From the NCBI GenBank assembly GCA_944386285.1, contig CALXAM010000038.1, positions 1 through 57,244 on the forward strand: 57,244 bases of DNA. The letters are read 5' to 3'. Below, in pieces: positions 1 to 8,666 of the stretch. Positions within the stretch are counted from its first letter, which is position 1; every line of letters begins with the position of its first letter. A program made the translations under genes and the position numbers. A model generated the notes under the pieces. It worked only from the letters and a program-made list of their open reading frames with translations. It searched no databases and was not told where the DNA came from. Source of the DNA: an uncultured Clostridia bacterium. Its GTDB lineage: Bacteria > Bacillota > Clostridia > Oscillospirales > Ruminococcaceae.

Positions 1-128
1 AAGACCTCCTCGATAGTTTTGGGTTAGGTTGGCAGACCTTTTCCTTTACTCTATCGGGGAGTTCTTTTTTTGTCCATAGCTATAAGCTCTTTATCCACTG
101 GCACAGCCAGTGGTTGTTTAAGCAATAC

Positions 129-159
129 AAAAAAGCATACGGCAAAACCGTATGCTTTT
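129..159 (-). terminator. Rho-independent terminator after rplL
   Basis: A 13-bp stem (AAAAAGCATACGG paired with its complement) with a 5-nt loop ends in a T-run on the minus strand, 19 bp past the rplL stop. It should end or attenuate the rplJ-rplL transcript. Positions 1-128 hold no gene I can support; they contain a second hairpin at 95-113 (CCACTGGC/GCCAGTGG). This may be leader sequence of a downstream minus-strand gene, since rpoB usually follows rplL, but that gene lies outside the window. Confidence 0.85.
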
Positions 160-177
160 TGTAAAGAAAGAAATCTC

Positions 178-552
178 TTATTTAACTTCGACTTTAGCGC
201 CTGCTTCTTCGAGTTTCTTTTTGATGTCTTCAGCGTCAGCTTTGGAAACGCCCTCTTTGATGGTTTTCGGAGCGCCGTCAACCAGTGCTTTTGCGTCTTT
301 CAGGCCCAAACCGGTGATGTCTTTAACCAGTTTGATAACGCCCATTTTGCTTGCGCCAGCGTCAGCCAGGATAACGTCAAATTCTGTTTTCTCTTCTTCA
401 GCCGGAGCTGCTGCTGCAGCGCCTGCAACCATAACCGGAGCTGCTGCGGAAACGCCAAACTCCTCTTCGATTGCTTTTACGAGTTCGTTCAGTTCGAGAA
501 CGGTCAATGCTTTGATGTCTTCAATAAATTTTGTGATTTTCTCAGAAGCCAT
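178..552 (-). CDS. rplL: 50S ribosomal protein L7/L12
   Basis: 124 aa, the usual length. The N-terminal dimerisation segment begins [20 protein letters not shown]. An Ala/Pro-rich flexible hinge follows at roughly residues 35-52, then the C-terminal domain that contacts elongation factors, with the conserved GLGLKDAK and [10 protein letters not shown] segments. L7/L12 forms the mobile ribosome stalk that recruits translation GTPases and is anchored by L10, encoded just upstream. The ATG is preceded by GGAGG. It is the last gene of the rplJ-rplL unit and is followed by a terminator. Confidence 0.98.
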   Translation of the reverse strand: MASEKITKFIEDIKALTVLELNELVKAIEEEFGVSAAAPVMVAGAAAAAPAEEEKTEFDVILADAGASKMGVIKLVKDITGLGLKDAKALVDGAPKTIKEGVSKADAEDIKKKLEEAGAKVEVK

Positions 553-582
553 GATAATTTACCTCCATTTAATTTTTGTCAA

Positions 583-1086
583 TTATGCGGATTCTTTCTG
601 CTCCGCGATTGCGTTAAGCGCAACAGCCATACCACGGATATTGCCGGTGAGTACGCTGACGAGCTGTGCCATGAGCTGATCTTTCGACGGAAGTTTACCG
701 ACTGCAACAACTTTTGCAGCGTCGAGCACTTCACCATCCATAAAGCCGCCTTTGATTGTAAAGCAGTTTTTGATGGAATCAGCATATTTTGCAGCGATTT
801 TTGCCGGAGCAACCGGATCGTTCTCGCAGAGTGCGAGTGCGGTGGTGCCTTCGAGAACCGGAATCAAGTCATCAAGACCAGCCTCTTTTGCAGCAAAACG
901 CAGCATTGTGTTTTTCACAACAGTATACTGAACGCCTGCTTCTCTGAACTCTTTACGCAGTTTGGTGTCATCAGCAACAGTGATGCCTTTGTAATCCACC
1001 AAAACGCCTGCTGCAGAGCCTTTGAGTTTCTCAGTCAGTTCTTTTACATATTGCTCTTTCTGTTTGAGTAATTCTGCACTTGGCAT
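583..1086 (-). CDS. rplJ: 50S ribosomal protein L10
   Basis: 167 aa, full length for L10 (P0 family). It starts MPSAELLKQKEQYVKELTEK and has the conserved segment around LVDYKGITVADDTKLRKEF. L10 binds 23S rRNA at the stalk base and carries L7/L12 dimers on its C-terminal helix. It lies 30 bp upstream of rplL, and an L10 leader RNA precedes it, indicating autoregulation by the L10-L12 complex. The ATG has a GAGGTG ribosome binding site. Confidence 0.97.
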   Translation of the reverse strand: MPSAELLKQKEQYVKELTEKLKGSAAGVLVDYKGITVADDTKLRKEFREAGVQYTVVKNTMLRFAAKEAGLDDLIPVLEGTTALALCENDPVAPAKIAAKYADSIKNCFTIKGGFMDGEVLDAAKVVAVGKLPSKDQLMAQLVSVLTGNIRGMAVALNAIAEQKESA

Positions 1087-1104
1087 GGATTCACCTCATT
1101 TCAT

Positions 1105-1262
1105 CGAAATACTATGAAATGCTGCTATTCCTAAAAACAAAGCCCTCTCCCAAAAGACCGGGAAAGGGCATCATCATTGATCTTGCGATAGCTAAAAAAT
1201 CTGACGCATTCCCTCGGCAGGCGGGGCGACCCATTATGTGCAATGCACACCTGCTGTCTTAA
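1105..1262 (-). ncRNA. L10 leader (ribosomal protein autoregulatory leader)
   Basis: The 5' untranslated region of rplJ carries the hallmarks of the L10 leader family. An early CAGCAGGTGTGC stretch can pair with a later CGCCTGCCGAGGG-like segment. A strong GCCCTTTCCCGG / GGGAGAGGGC hairpin (about 1142-1168) followed by a T-run lies just before the coding region. In Firmicutes this RNA binds the L10-L12 complex and shifts between antiterminated and terminated forms. Assignment is by position and pattern; I could not run a covariance model. Confidence 0.75.
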
Positions 1263-1281
1263 AGAATAAACAGCATTTATT

Positions 1282-1310
1282 ATATTACAACAAGTTTACG
1301 CGTTTGTCAA
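1282..1310 (-). promoter_or_regulatory. Promoter of the rplJ-rplL unit
   Basis: A TTGACA box (1310-1305), a 17-bp spacer and TAATAT (1287-1282) stand on the minus strand, directly after the rplA stop and just before the L10 leader. It gives rplJ-rplL its own transcript, starting near 1275. Confidence 0.85.
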
Positions 1311-1313
1311 GCA

Positions 1314-2009
1314 TTAAACACCATATTTTGCGGTGTTCAGTTTTACGCTCGGACCCATCGTTGTGGTCAAAACGCAGGATTTCAAATACTGGCCTTTTGC
1401 AGCAGCCGGTTTTGCTTTAACAATCGCACCCATCAGTGTTTCCAGGTTTTCGCTCAGTTTCTCAGCACCAAACGAAACTTTGCCGATCGGGCAGTGAATG
1501 ATGTTTGTTTTGTCGAGACGGTACTCGATTTTACCAGCTTTTGCTTCGGTGACTGCTTTTGCAACATCCGGAGTAACAGTGCCGGCTTTCGGGGACGGCA
1601 TCAAGCCGCGCGGGCCGAGGATTTTACCAAGACGGCCAACAACGCCCATCATATCCGGGGTTGCGATGACGACGTCAAATTCCATCCAGCCTTCGCCCTG
1701 AATTTTCTGAACGAACTCGTCGCTGCCTGCGTACTCAGCGCCAGCTGCTTTTGCAGCTTCAACGTTGTCGCCTTTGCACAGTGCCAAAACGCGAACGGTT
1801 TTACCAGTGCCGTTCGGAAGAACGACAGCACCGCGGACCTGCTGGTCAGCGTGACGGGAGTCAACGCCCAGTCTGACGTGGAGCTCCACTGTTTCATCAA
1901 ATTTTGCTTTTGCTGTGGAAACTGCCAGTTCCAATGCTTCCATTGTGTCGTATGCTTTGGAGCGGTCGATCAGTTTCGCACTTTCGATATATTTTTTACC
2001 GTGTTTCAT
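1314..2009 (-). CDS. rplA: 50S ribosomal protein L1
   Basis: 231 aa from ATG at 2009 ([14 protein letters not shown]). A TTG two codons upstream is less well placed relative to the GGAGG. Conserved L1 segments include [14 protein letters not shown] and the [14 protein letters not shown] loop. L1 binds 23S rRNA at the E-site stalk and is often a translational repressor of the L11-L1 mRNA. It lies 59 bp downstream of rplK, in the usual order. Confidence 0.97.
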   Translation of the reverse strand: MKHGKKYIESAKLIDRSKAYDTMEALELAVSTAKAKFDETVELHVRLGVDSRHADQQVRGAVVLPNGTGKTVRVLALCKGDNVEAAKAAGAEYAGSDEFVQKIQGEGWMEFDVVIATPDMMGVVGRLGKILGPRGLMPSPKAGTVTPDVAKAVTEAKAGKIEYRLDKTNIIHCPIGKVSFGAEKLSENLETLMGAIVKAKPAAAKGQYLKSCVLTTTMGPSVKLNTAKYGV

Positions 2010-2068
2010 TATCAATTTTCCTCCCTTAACGTGGTCGATAGCGGAATGTTCCTCCCACCAGGGGTCGT

Positions 2069-2494
2069 TTAGTCGACAACTTCAACGCCCATGGAACGTG
2101 CTGTGCCAGCCACCATGCTCATAGCGGCTTCAATGCTGCCAGCGTTCAAATCAGGCATTTTCTGCTCTGCGATCTGTTTAACCTGCTCTCTGGTGATTTT
2201 TGCAACCTTTGTTTTGTTCGGCACGCCCGAACCGCTTTCAATGCCGCAAGCTTTTTTAATCAAAACAGCTGCCGGCGGAGTTTTGGTCACAAAGGTGAAA
2301 GAACGGTCAGCATATACTGTGATGACCACCGGAATGAGAAGACCGATGTCGTTCTTTGTACGCTCGTTAAAATCCTTTGTAAACGCCATAATGTTGACGC
2401 CGTGCTGACCCAAAGCCGGACCTACAGGCGGTGCCGGAGTTGCTTTGCCAGCCGGAATCTGAAGTTTAATATAACCTGTAACTTTCTGCGCCAT
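2069..2494 (-). CDS. rplK: 50S ribosomal protein L11
   Basis: 141 aa from ATG at 2494, chosen because TTGGAGG sits 7 nt upstream; the open frame extends 13 codons further without support. The protein begins [20 protein letters not shown] and has the [13 protein letters not shown] signature and a C-terminal rRNA-binding domain ending in SMGVEVVD. L11 forms the GTPase-associated centre with L10. The 131-bp gap to nusG contains a short GGAACC/GGTTCC hairpin, possibly part of a leader. Confidence 0.97.
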   Translation of the reverse strand: MAQKVTGYIKLQIPAGKATPAPPVGPALGQHGVNIMAFTKDFNERTKNDIGLLIPVVITVYADRSFTFVTKTPPAAVLIKKACGIESGSGVPNKTKVAKITREQVKQIAEQKMPDLNAGSIEAAMSMVAGTARSMGVEVVD

Positions 2495-2625
2495 AATTGC
2501 ACCTCCAAAAATTGTGGTAAACGGCGGAACCAAAAGGTTCCTCCCACGAACGCCTCTGTCCCGTTACCATAAATAAAAACAGAGCGCGCTTGCACGAAAA
2601 CCGTGCAGACAGGAAACCTGCCTTT

Positions 2626-3147
2626 TTAAACAGCAGCAACCTGATTGAGTGCAAGCTCAACCTGATTGTCGCGGCCAAACATCGAAACAGTAATCGTTAC
2701 AATACTGCGTTCAATGTCGACGGCATCAACCACACCGCTGAATCCCTCAAGCGGACCGGACACAACGCGAACATTGTCCCCTTCTTTGTAGTTGACCTCC
2801 ACATGGACTTTCTCCACACCGAGTGCCGCCACTTCTTTCTCAGAAAGCGGAACTGGCTTAGATCCAGGACCAACAAATCCTGTAACGCCACGAATGTTAC
2901 GGATGACATACCAAGAATCATCGGTCAAGATCATCTTCACAAGAACATAGCCCGGAAAAATCTTCCGCTCCACTTCCCGTTCTTTGCCGTCATCACGAAG
3001 CTCAAGCACCTTTTCCGTCGGAACGCAAACTTCCTCGATCAATTCTCTTAAGTTCTGATTTTCAACGGCAGTTTCAATGTTGTTCGCCACCTTGTTTTCG
3101 TATCCCGAATAGGTGTGAATCACATACCACTTTGCGGTTTCAGACAT
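2626..3147 (-). CDS. nusG: Transcription elongation/antitermination factor NusG
   Basis: 173 aa, typical length. The NGN domain opens with KWYVIHTYSGYENKVANN and includes RKIFPGYVLVKM. The C-terminal KOW domain has EGDNVRVVSGPLEGFSG. NusG binds RNA polymerase and modulates pausing and termination. It sits between secE and rplK in the canonical order. Confidence 0.98.
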   Translation of the reverse strand: MSETAKWYVIHTYSGYENKVANNIETAVENQNLRELIEEVCVPTEKVLELRDDGKEREVERKIFPGYVLVKMILTDDSWYVIRNIRGVTGFVGPGSKPVPLSEKEVAALGVEKVHVEVNYKEGDNVRVVSGPLEGFSGVVDAVDIERSIVTITVSMFGRDNQVELALNQVAAV

Positions 3148-3172
3148 GATATCCGTCCTTCCGAAATGGGTC

Positions 3173-3424
3173 TTAGTAGATCAGGGCAAAGAGATTTAAA
3201 AATGCCCAGTCCAAAATCCAGATTGCAACTCCTGTGATCGCCATACAGATCAAAACGACAACTGTGTTGTTGATGATCTGTTTTTTGCTCGGCCAAACAA
3301 TCTTTTTAAACTCACTTCTAAGATCTCTGAAGTAACGACCGATTTTGGAAAAAACGGAAGTTTTTTTTGCCTTTTCCGGTTTTGCTTTTTCCGGTTTTGC
3401 CTGGGTGGTCTTTTCGTTCGACAT
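3173..3424 (-). CDS. secE: Preprotein translocase subunit SecE
   Basis: 83 aa from ATG at 3424; a GTG-like start four codons earlier fits the ribosome binding site less well. The N-terminus is a Lys/Pro/Ala-rich tail with the repeated unit KPEKAKPEKAKK. It is followed by a short amphipathic helix (FRDLRSEFKKIVWPSKKQ) and one transmembrane helix near the C-terminus. SecE clamps SecY in the Sec translocon. It is 25 bp upstream of nusG, the classic pairing. Confidence 0.95.
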   Translation of the reverse strand: MSNEKTTQAKPEKAKPEKAKKTSVFSKIGRYFRDLRSEFKKIVWPSKKQIINNTVVVLICMAITGVAIWILDWAFLNLFALIY

Positions 3425-3442
3425 GATACTTTCCACCTTCCG

Positions 3443-3592
3443 TTACTTCGTTTCTTTGTGAGTGGTGTGTTTCCTGCAGAAACGGCAGTATTTTGTCATT
3501 TCCAGTCTGTCAGGATCGTTTTTCTTGTTTTTGACTGTGTCGTAATTACGCTGTTTGCACTCTGTGCAAGCTAATGTAATTTTAACTCTCAT
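3443..3592 (-). CDS. rpmG: 50S ribosomal protein L33
   Basis: 49 aa from ATG at 3592 with AGGAGGTG upstream; the longer open frame to 3814 covers the promoter and is spurious. It is the zinc-binding (C+) form, with CTEC near residue 9 and CRFC near residue 36. It is the first gene of the rpmG-secE-nusG-rplK-rplA transcript. Confidence 0.96.
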   Translation of the reverse strand: MRVKITLACTECKQRNYDTVKNKKNDPDRLEMTKYCRFCRKHTTHKETK

Positions 3593-3695
3593 TATCGGCA
3601 CCTCCTGCTTACTACGGAATAATTTTTGCCTCCCTCTTACGGGGCAGCTCCCGAAAAACGGGCACAAAAAAATAAACCCCATTCGAGGTATGTTT

Positions 3696-3724
3696 ATTGT
3701 AGCACAATCCCCCCTGCTTGTCAA
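3696..3724 (-). promoter_or_regulatory. Promoter of the rpmG-secE-nusG-rplK-rplA operon
   Basis: TTGACA (3724-3719), 17-bp spacer, TACAAT (3701-3696) on the minus strand. Transcription should begin about 100 bp upstream of rpmG. The 412-bp gap 3593-4004 holds this promoter and the divergent rny promoter and no gene. Confidence 0.88.
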
Positions 3725-3860
3725 CTTCTTTTTCTTTTTTATAAACACCGTCAAAAGTCCACAAGTCCGCGATTTTACGCCTTTCTTTTCGCCTGTTTTC
3801 TGCCTGTCAACCAATCGTCAAAATCATACACAAAAATACAACCTCTGAGGCCGTTTTCTC

Positions 3861-3889
3861 TTGACTTAATGAACAAAATCCGTTACAAT
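3861..3889 (+). promoter_or_regulatory. Promoter of rny
   Basis: TTGACT (3861-3866), 17-bp spacer, TACAAT (3884-3889) on the plus strand, giving a leader of about 110 nt before RNase Y. Confidence 0.8.
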
Positions 3890-4004
3890 ATTTAAATGTA
3901 GCGAACTGATAACTTTCAAATAACTGAAAATATCTTTACAAATTCTTTAAAAACAAAATGATTAAAAACAAAAACAATAATTAAAAAGGAGGTATTTTTT
4001 CCCT

Positions 4005-5570
4005 ATGGATTTTCCGATGACGATTTTATACTGCGTCATCTCGTTTCTTGTAGCCGGTGTAATTTTTGGACTGATTGCTTTTAAACTGGGCATTCGTTAT
4101 AGAAAAAAAATCGCAGAAGCTGAAATTGGGAGTGCGGAAGAACAGGCGAAAAAAATTATTGACGACGCATTTCATGCAGCAGATACAAAAAAGAAAGAAA
4201 CGATCATCGAAGCAAAAGATGAGATTCACAAACTGCGTACCGATGCAGATCGTGAAATCAAAGAGCGGCGCAATGAGGTTTCCCGTCAGGAACGCCGTCT
4301 TGTACAAAAAGAAGAAACACTCGACAAAAAAATGGACGCGCTTGAAGCAAAAGATGAGCTTTTGCAAAAGAAGCTGCGCAGTGCAGATGAAAAACTGCAA
4401 GAGGCTGAACGCATTAAAAACAGCCAAATCGACAACTTGGAGCGCATTTCCGGGTTAACTGCTGAACAAGCAAAAGAACAGTTATTAGAAAGCTTACAGG
4501 ACGAGCTTACACATGAAAAAGCCGTCCGTATTTCAAACTATGAACAACAATTAAAAGAAGAATGTGAAGAAAAGGCTCGTGAATATATTTCGCTGGCCAT
4601 CAGCCGCTGCGCTGCCGATCAGGTCTCTGAGGCAACGGTTTCCGTTGTAAACCTGCCGAACGACGAAATGAAAGGCCGCATCATTGGCCGTGAGGGCCGC
4701 AATATCCGCGCAATCGAAACACTGACCGGTGTCGATCTGATTATTGACGATACCCCCGAAGCGATTACGCTTTCCTGCTTTGATCCGGTTCGCCGTGAAA
4801 TTGCAAAAATTGCATTAGAGCGCTTAATTCAAGATGGACGCATTCATCCGACACGGATTGAAGAAATGGTAGAAAAGGCAAAACGCGAAGTGGATCAACG
4901 CATCAAAGCAGAAGGCGAACGTGCAGTTATGGAAACAAATGTCCATGGCATCCACAACGAGATCGTCAAACTGCTTGGTCGTCTGCGTTATCGCACAAGC
5001 TACGGTCAAAATGTATTGAACCATTCCATTGAAGTTTCGTTCCTTGCAGGAATTATGGCAAGTGAGCTGGGCGTTGACGCAAACCTTGCACGCCGTGCAG
5101 GTCTTTTGCATGATATCGGCAAAGCATTGAATCACGAAATTGAAGGTTCTCACGTTGAGATCGGCGTGGAAGTTTGCCGCAAATTCAAAGAAAACGCACA
5201 AGTCATTCATGCGATCCAAGCGCATCATGGTGATGTCGAAGTCAAAACAGTGATTGACGCACTTGTTCAGGCTGCTGACGCGATTTCTGCTGCACGTCCT
5301 GCTGCACGCCGTGAAAACCTTGAAAACTACATCAAACGTCTTCAAAAACTTGAAGAAATCGCATGTTCCTATGAGGGCGTCGAAAAATCATTTGCCATTC
5401 AGGCTGGTCGTGAAATTCGCATTATGGTTCGTCCTGAGGACATCAAAGATGAGCGCATGATCGTGGTCGCACGTGAGATTGCCTCCCGTATTGAAAATGA
5501 ACTGGATTATCCGGGACAAATTAAAGTGCATCTGATTCGTGAAAGCCGTGCAATTGAATACGCAAAATAA
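4005..5570 (+). CDS. rny: Ribonuclease Y
   Basis: 521 aa, the normal size. A single N-terminal membrane helix (about residues 5-25) anchors the enzyme. A long charged coiled coil runs to about residue 200, then a KH RNA-binding domain ([15 protein letters not shown], around residue 225) and an HD domain with the metal-binding [10 protein letters not shown] around residue 369. RNase Y is the endonuclease that starts mRNA decay in many Firmicutes. AAAGGAGG precedes the ATG, and a palindromic terminator follows the stop. Confidence 0.98.
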   Translation: MDFPMTILYCVISFLVAGVIFGLIAFKLGIRYRKKIAEAEIGSAEEQAKKIIDDAFHAADTKKKETIIEAKDEIHKLRTDADREIKERRNEVSRQERRLVQKEETLDKKMDALEAKDELLQKKLRSADEKLQEAERIKNSQIDNLERISGLTAEQAKEQLLESLQDELTHEKAVRISNYEQQLKEECEEKAREYISLAISRCAADQVSEATVSVVNLPNDEMKGRIIGREGRNIRAIETLTGVDLIIDDTPEAITLSCFDPVRREIAKIALERLIQDGRIHPTRIEEMVEKAKREVDQRIKAEGERAVMETNVHGIHNEIVKLLGRLRYRTSYGQNVLNHSIEVSFLAGIMASELGVDANLARRAGLLHDIGKALNHEIEGSHVEIGVEVCRKFKENAQVIHAIQAHHGDVEVKTVIDALVQAADAISAARPAARRENLENYIKRLQKLEEIACSYEGVEKSFAIQAGREIRIMVRPEDIKDERMIVVAREIASRIENELDYPGQIKVHLIRESRAIEYAK

Positions 5571-5578
5571 TAAATGGC

Positions 5579-5610
5579 AAATAAAAGCTCGGGAATTCCC
5601 GAGCTTTTAT
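5579..5610 (+). terminator. Terminator of rny
   Basis: A perfect 32-bp palindrome (AATAAAAGCTCGGGAA and its complement) flanked by A and T tracts, 9 bp after the rny stop. It could act in both directions. Confidence 0.88.
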
Positions 5611-5632
5611 TTTACCTGCTTTTCTCACCCTT

Positions 5633-5791
5633 CTAACAGTTTGGAATACAAAAGCTATATCTGCTAAATTCACACTGCTGCGTACACAGTACGGGTTGTA
5701 TCATGTCTATTTGTTCATCGCTTAATTTCTTTCTTAAATCGTTGAATAGACCAAATCCGGCCCTCTTTTTGCATCTAGATCGTTTTACTTC
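5633..5791 (-). pseudogene. Possible decayed gene fragment, unidentified
   Basis: One minus-strand frame is open for 52 codons with no usable start. It reads like a genuine protein C-terminus (NDLRKKLSDEQIDMIQP followed by a Cys-containing tail ending IPNC). I do not recognise a family. It may be the remnant of a lost gene in the 5571-6136 gap, or chance. The rest of the gap holds a candidate small RNA and terminators. Confidence 0.2.
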
Positions 5792-5854
5792 TCAAATCAG
5801 CAAAGAGTCAGAACCAACGCCATTCAGCTTACTCAATAGATAAATTCTATAGTA

Positions 5855-6016
5855 ATAAAAATGCGGTTTGCAGAATGCAAACCGCATTTTTATCATATGA
5901 AAGGCCTTTTATTTCTCTTTCACATAAATAAACAGCGTCTGTTCTCCACACCAACCAACAGATCGCTTTGATTACCAAATGATGCACAATATTTCCGGAT
6001 TCTATCTAGATTATTT
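5855..6016 (-). ncRNA. Candidate small non-coding RNA between rny and ftsH
   Basis: On the minus strand a TTGACA (6051-6046)/17 bp/TAAATT (6028-6023) promoter is followed about 165 bp later by a strong terminator hairpin (5857-5891), with no convincing open frame between. An internal CTGTT...AACAG pairing is visible. The size is near that of 6S RNA, but I cannot confirm that fold; it could also be an unrelated intergenic RNA. Confidence 0.45.
5857..5891 (-). terminator. Strong bidirectional terminator hairpin
   Basis: A 16-bp stem (AAAAATGCGGTTTGCA and its complement) with a GAA loop and A/T tracts on both sides. No annotated gene ends here in either direction, which suggests it terminates an RNA gene. 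Confidence 0.8.
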
Positions 6017-6088
6017 AAATATAATTTATCATATTTAAACGCATATGTCAACCGTTTTATTAAAACTTATTTCTTTTTTGTAAAAATA

Positions 6089-6117
6089 AAAAAAGCTGAG
6101 AAAAATTCTCAGCTTTT
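6089..6117 (-). terminator. Terminator of the rnj-to-ftsH gene cluster
   Basis: Stem AAAAAGCTGAGAA with its complement, 3-nt loop, then a T-run on the minus strand, 20 bp after the ftsH stop. Confidence 0.87.
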
Positions 6118-6136
6118 TCTGGGTTCATGTTTTCAC

Positions 6137-8101
6137 TTATTCCTGCGATTCCTCTGGAAGTGACTCACTCTCTTCACCAGATTCAACCGCTTTTTCTGCT
6201 GATGCAGGTTCCTCGTTGTCTGAAATCAATTCACCACGCATCAATTTCTCAAACGTATCGCCATTGATCTTTTCATTTTCAATCAAATATACAGCAACCG
6301 TATCAAGCTGATCGCGATGTGCAATCAAAAGTTTCTTTGCCTGATCGTACGCATTGTCAATCAACTTACGAATTTCTTCATCAATCTGCTGTGCAATCTC
6401 TTCAGAATAGTTGCGTTGATGGCCAAAGTCTCTTCCTAAGAAAACTTCTCCCTCAGGTTCACCATAAACAATCGGGCCCAATTTCTCACTGAAGCCATAA
6501 CGTGTCACCATTTCACGTGCAATCCGTGTCGCACGTTCAATATCATTCGACGCACCAGTGCAAATATCATCAAGCGCTGTCTCCTCTGCAGCACGGCCAC
6601 CCAACAGTGTAATCAAATTCTCCATCATCTTACGACGCGACATATGCATTTCATCATCTGCCGGCAAACTCATGGTATAGCCTGCCGCCATACCGCGCGG
6701 AATGATCGATACTTCATGCACTTTGTCCTGTGTTTCACAGTAATAGGTGACAACCGCATGACCCGCTTCATGATATGCTGTAATTTTTTTATCGTGATCA
6801 TTGATTTTATGAGACCGCTTCTCAGGTCCTGCAACAACTTTAATGGTTGCCGCTTCAATGTCAGCCTCTGTAATCGCCATCCGTTTATTCTTCGCCGCAA
6901 GCAGCGCAGCTTCGTTTAAGAGGTTCTCAAGATCTGCACCCGTAAAGCCGGCTGTCGTACGCGCAATCTTATTCAGATCGACATCGAATCCAAGCGGTTT
7001 ATTGCGTGCATGCACTTTCAAAATCTCTTCGCGGCCTTTGACATCCGGATAACCAACCACAACCTGACGGTCAAAACGTCCCGGTCGAAGCAATGCCGGA
7101 TCCAATACGTCACGGCGGTTTGTTGCCGCAATGATAATGACACCTTCATTTTCGCCAAAGCCATCCATCTCAACGAGAAGCTGATTCAACGTTTGCTCCC
7201 GTTCATCATGGCCGCCGCCAAGGCCGGTGCCACGCTGACGGCCCACTGCGTCAATCTCATCGATAAATACGATTGCCGGCGCATTCTTCTTTGCAGTTGA
7301 GAACAAATCACGTACACGTGATGCACCGACACCAACAAACATTTCCACGAAGTCAGAACCGGAAATCGAATAAAACGGTACGCCTGCTTCACCTGCAACG
7401 GCTCTTGCAAGCAATGTTTTACCGGTACCCGGAGGGCCTACAAGCAAAACGCCTTTCGGAATCCGCGCGCCAAGACTGTTGAAGCGCTCCGGATGTTTCA
7501 AAAATTGTACAATCTCGTTGAGTTCTTCTTTTTCCTCATCCGCACCGGCAACTTCAGCAAATGTCGTCTTCTTGCCTGACTGCAGCGTTTTCGTTCCGGC
7601 TTTGCTGAACTGATTGATTTTTCCGCCGCCTGCCTGACGTGAAAACATAAAGAATAGAAATACCAGCAGTCCGACAGTAATCAAAATCGAAATCAGAGGG
7701 AAAATCCAAGAAGTATCCGTTGCAGGAATGTACTGATACTGCATTTCATTTCCTACATGGCTTTCATTATACGCCTGCACATACGGATCAATATCCTCTA
7801 AAAATTTTGCAAGATATGCAATCTGCGTCTTGACATATTTATTTCCGTCAGCATCCTCAGCCGTTGCCTTTACAGATTCCGCTTTCGGATTGTCCATGTC
7901 GATCTTGATCTCGATTTCGCCGCTTCCAAGATCCAGTGAATATTCCTCGACCAACTCATCTTTGAACAGATAAACTACGTCGGAATATTGATACGTTTCT
8001 CCGCCGGTCGGCCGGATCATGGACGACATCATATAGACGCCAAGCATCAGTGCAATAATCAGACCCAGATAAATAAAGACGGTCTTCTTTTTGTTCTGCA
8101 A
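6137..8101 (-). CDS. ftsH: ATP-dependent zinc metalloprotease FtsH
   Basis: 654 aa. Two membrane helices (about residues 8-28 and 133-153) flank an extracytoplasmic domain. Then come the AAA+ module with Walker A GPPGTGKT near residue 220, Walker B IVFIDEID, the second region of homology ending LLRPGRFDR, and the zinc protease site HEAGH near residue 443. It degrades membrane and regulatory proteins. The start is a TTG with AAGGAG 9 nt upstream; no ATG fits before the first membrane helix. It is the last gene of the cluster after hpt. The tail is acidic, Ser/Glu-rich. Confidence 0.97.
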   Translation of the reverse strand: MQNKKKTVFIYLGLIIALMLGVYMMSSMIRPTGGETYQYSDVVYLFKDELVEEYSLDLGSGEIEIKIDMDNPKAESVKATAEDADGNKYVKTQIAYLAKFLEDIDPYVQAYNESHVGNEMQYQYIPATDTSWIFPLISILITVGLLVFLFFMFSRQAGGGKINQFSKAGTKTLQSGKKTTFAEVAGADEEKEELNEIVQFLKHPERFNSLGARIPKGVLLVGPPGTGKTLLARAVAGEAGVPFYSISGSDFVEMFVGVGASRVRDLFSTAKKNAPAIVFIDEIDAVGRQRGTGLGGGHDEREQTLNQLLVEMDGFGENEGVIIIAATNRRDVLDPALLRPGRFDRQVVVGYPDVKGREEILKVHARNKPLGFDVDLNKIARTTAGFTGADLENLLNEAALLAAKNKRMAITEADIEAATIKVVAGPEKRSHKINDHDKKITAYHEAGHAVVTYYCETQDKVHEVSIIPRGMAAGYTMSLPADDEMHMSRRKMMENLITLLGGRAAEETALDDICTGASNDIERATRIAREMVTRYGFSEKLGPIVYGEPEGEVFLGRDFGHQRNYSEEIAQQIDEEIRKLIDNAYDQAKKLLIAHRDQLDTVAVYLIENEKINGDTFEKLMRGELISDNEEPASAEKAVESGEESESLPEESQE

Positions 8102-8123
8102 TCAAATCCACTCCTTGTGTACT

Positions 8124-8663
8124 TTATTTTTCATACACCGAAGGTTTTAGCACTCCGATATATGGCAGATTTCTGTATTTTTCCGCAAAATCAAGTCCGT
8201 ATCCGACAACAAACTCATCAGGTACTTCAAAGCCGCTGTAATCAGCAAACACATCTGCTTTACGCCGTTCCGGCTTATCGAGCAGTGTGCAGATTTTAAT
8301 TGATCTCGGACCGCGTTCCATCAAAATTTTCTTGATGTAGGAAAGCGTCAAACCTGAATCGAGGATATCTTCAACAATCAAAAGATCGCGGCCGGCAAGC
8401 TCAATATCCAAGTCCTTAATAATCTTTACAACGCCACTTGTTTTTGCCCCGGTTCCATAACTGGAAACACTCATAAAATCAATTTCTGCAGGAACTGTAA
8501 CTGCACGCATCAGATCTGCCATAAATACAACAGATCCTTTCAGCACACTGACCATCATGAGATTTTTCCCTTCATAGTCTTTACTGATTTGCGCGCCGAT
8601 TTCCTGAACTTTTTGAGAAAGTGCTTCTTTTGAAATAAGCACCCGCAAAATATCGTTTTCCAC
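8124..8663 (-). CDS. hpt: Hypoxanthine phosphoribosyltransferase
   Basis: 179 aa, normal length. It converts hypoxanthine or guanine with PRPP to IMP or GMP in purine salvage. The PRPP-binding motif LLIVEDILDSGLTL lies near residues 92-105 and the substrate-loop FVVGYGLDFAEKYRNL near the C-terminus. The GTG start is favoured by GGAGG 8 nt upstream. It lies between tilS and ftsH, a conserved Firmicutes order. Confidence 0.96.
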   Translation of the reverse strand: MENDILRVLISKEALSQKVQEIGAQISKDYEGKNLMMVSVLKGSVVFMADLMRAVTVPAEIDFMSVSSYGTGAKTSGVVKIIKDLDIELAGRDLLIVEDILDSGLTLSYIKKILMERGPRSIKICTLLDKPERRKADVFADYSGFEVPDEFVVGYGLDFAEKYRNLPYIGVLKPSVYEK

Positions 8664-8666
8664 CTG

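Noticed and set aside
70..1071. A 333-codon plus-strand open frame across rplL and rplJ
   Set aside because: It is antisense to two certain ribosomal protein genes, is Cys/Phe-rich in the way reverse frames of such genes are, and has no ribosome binding site.
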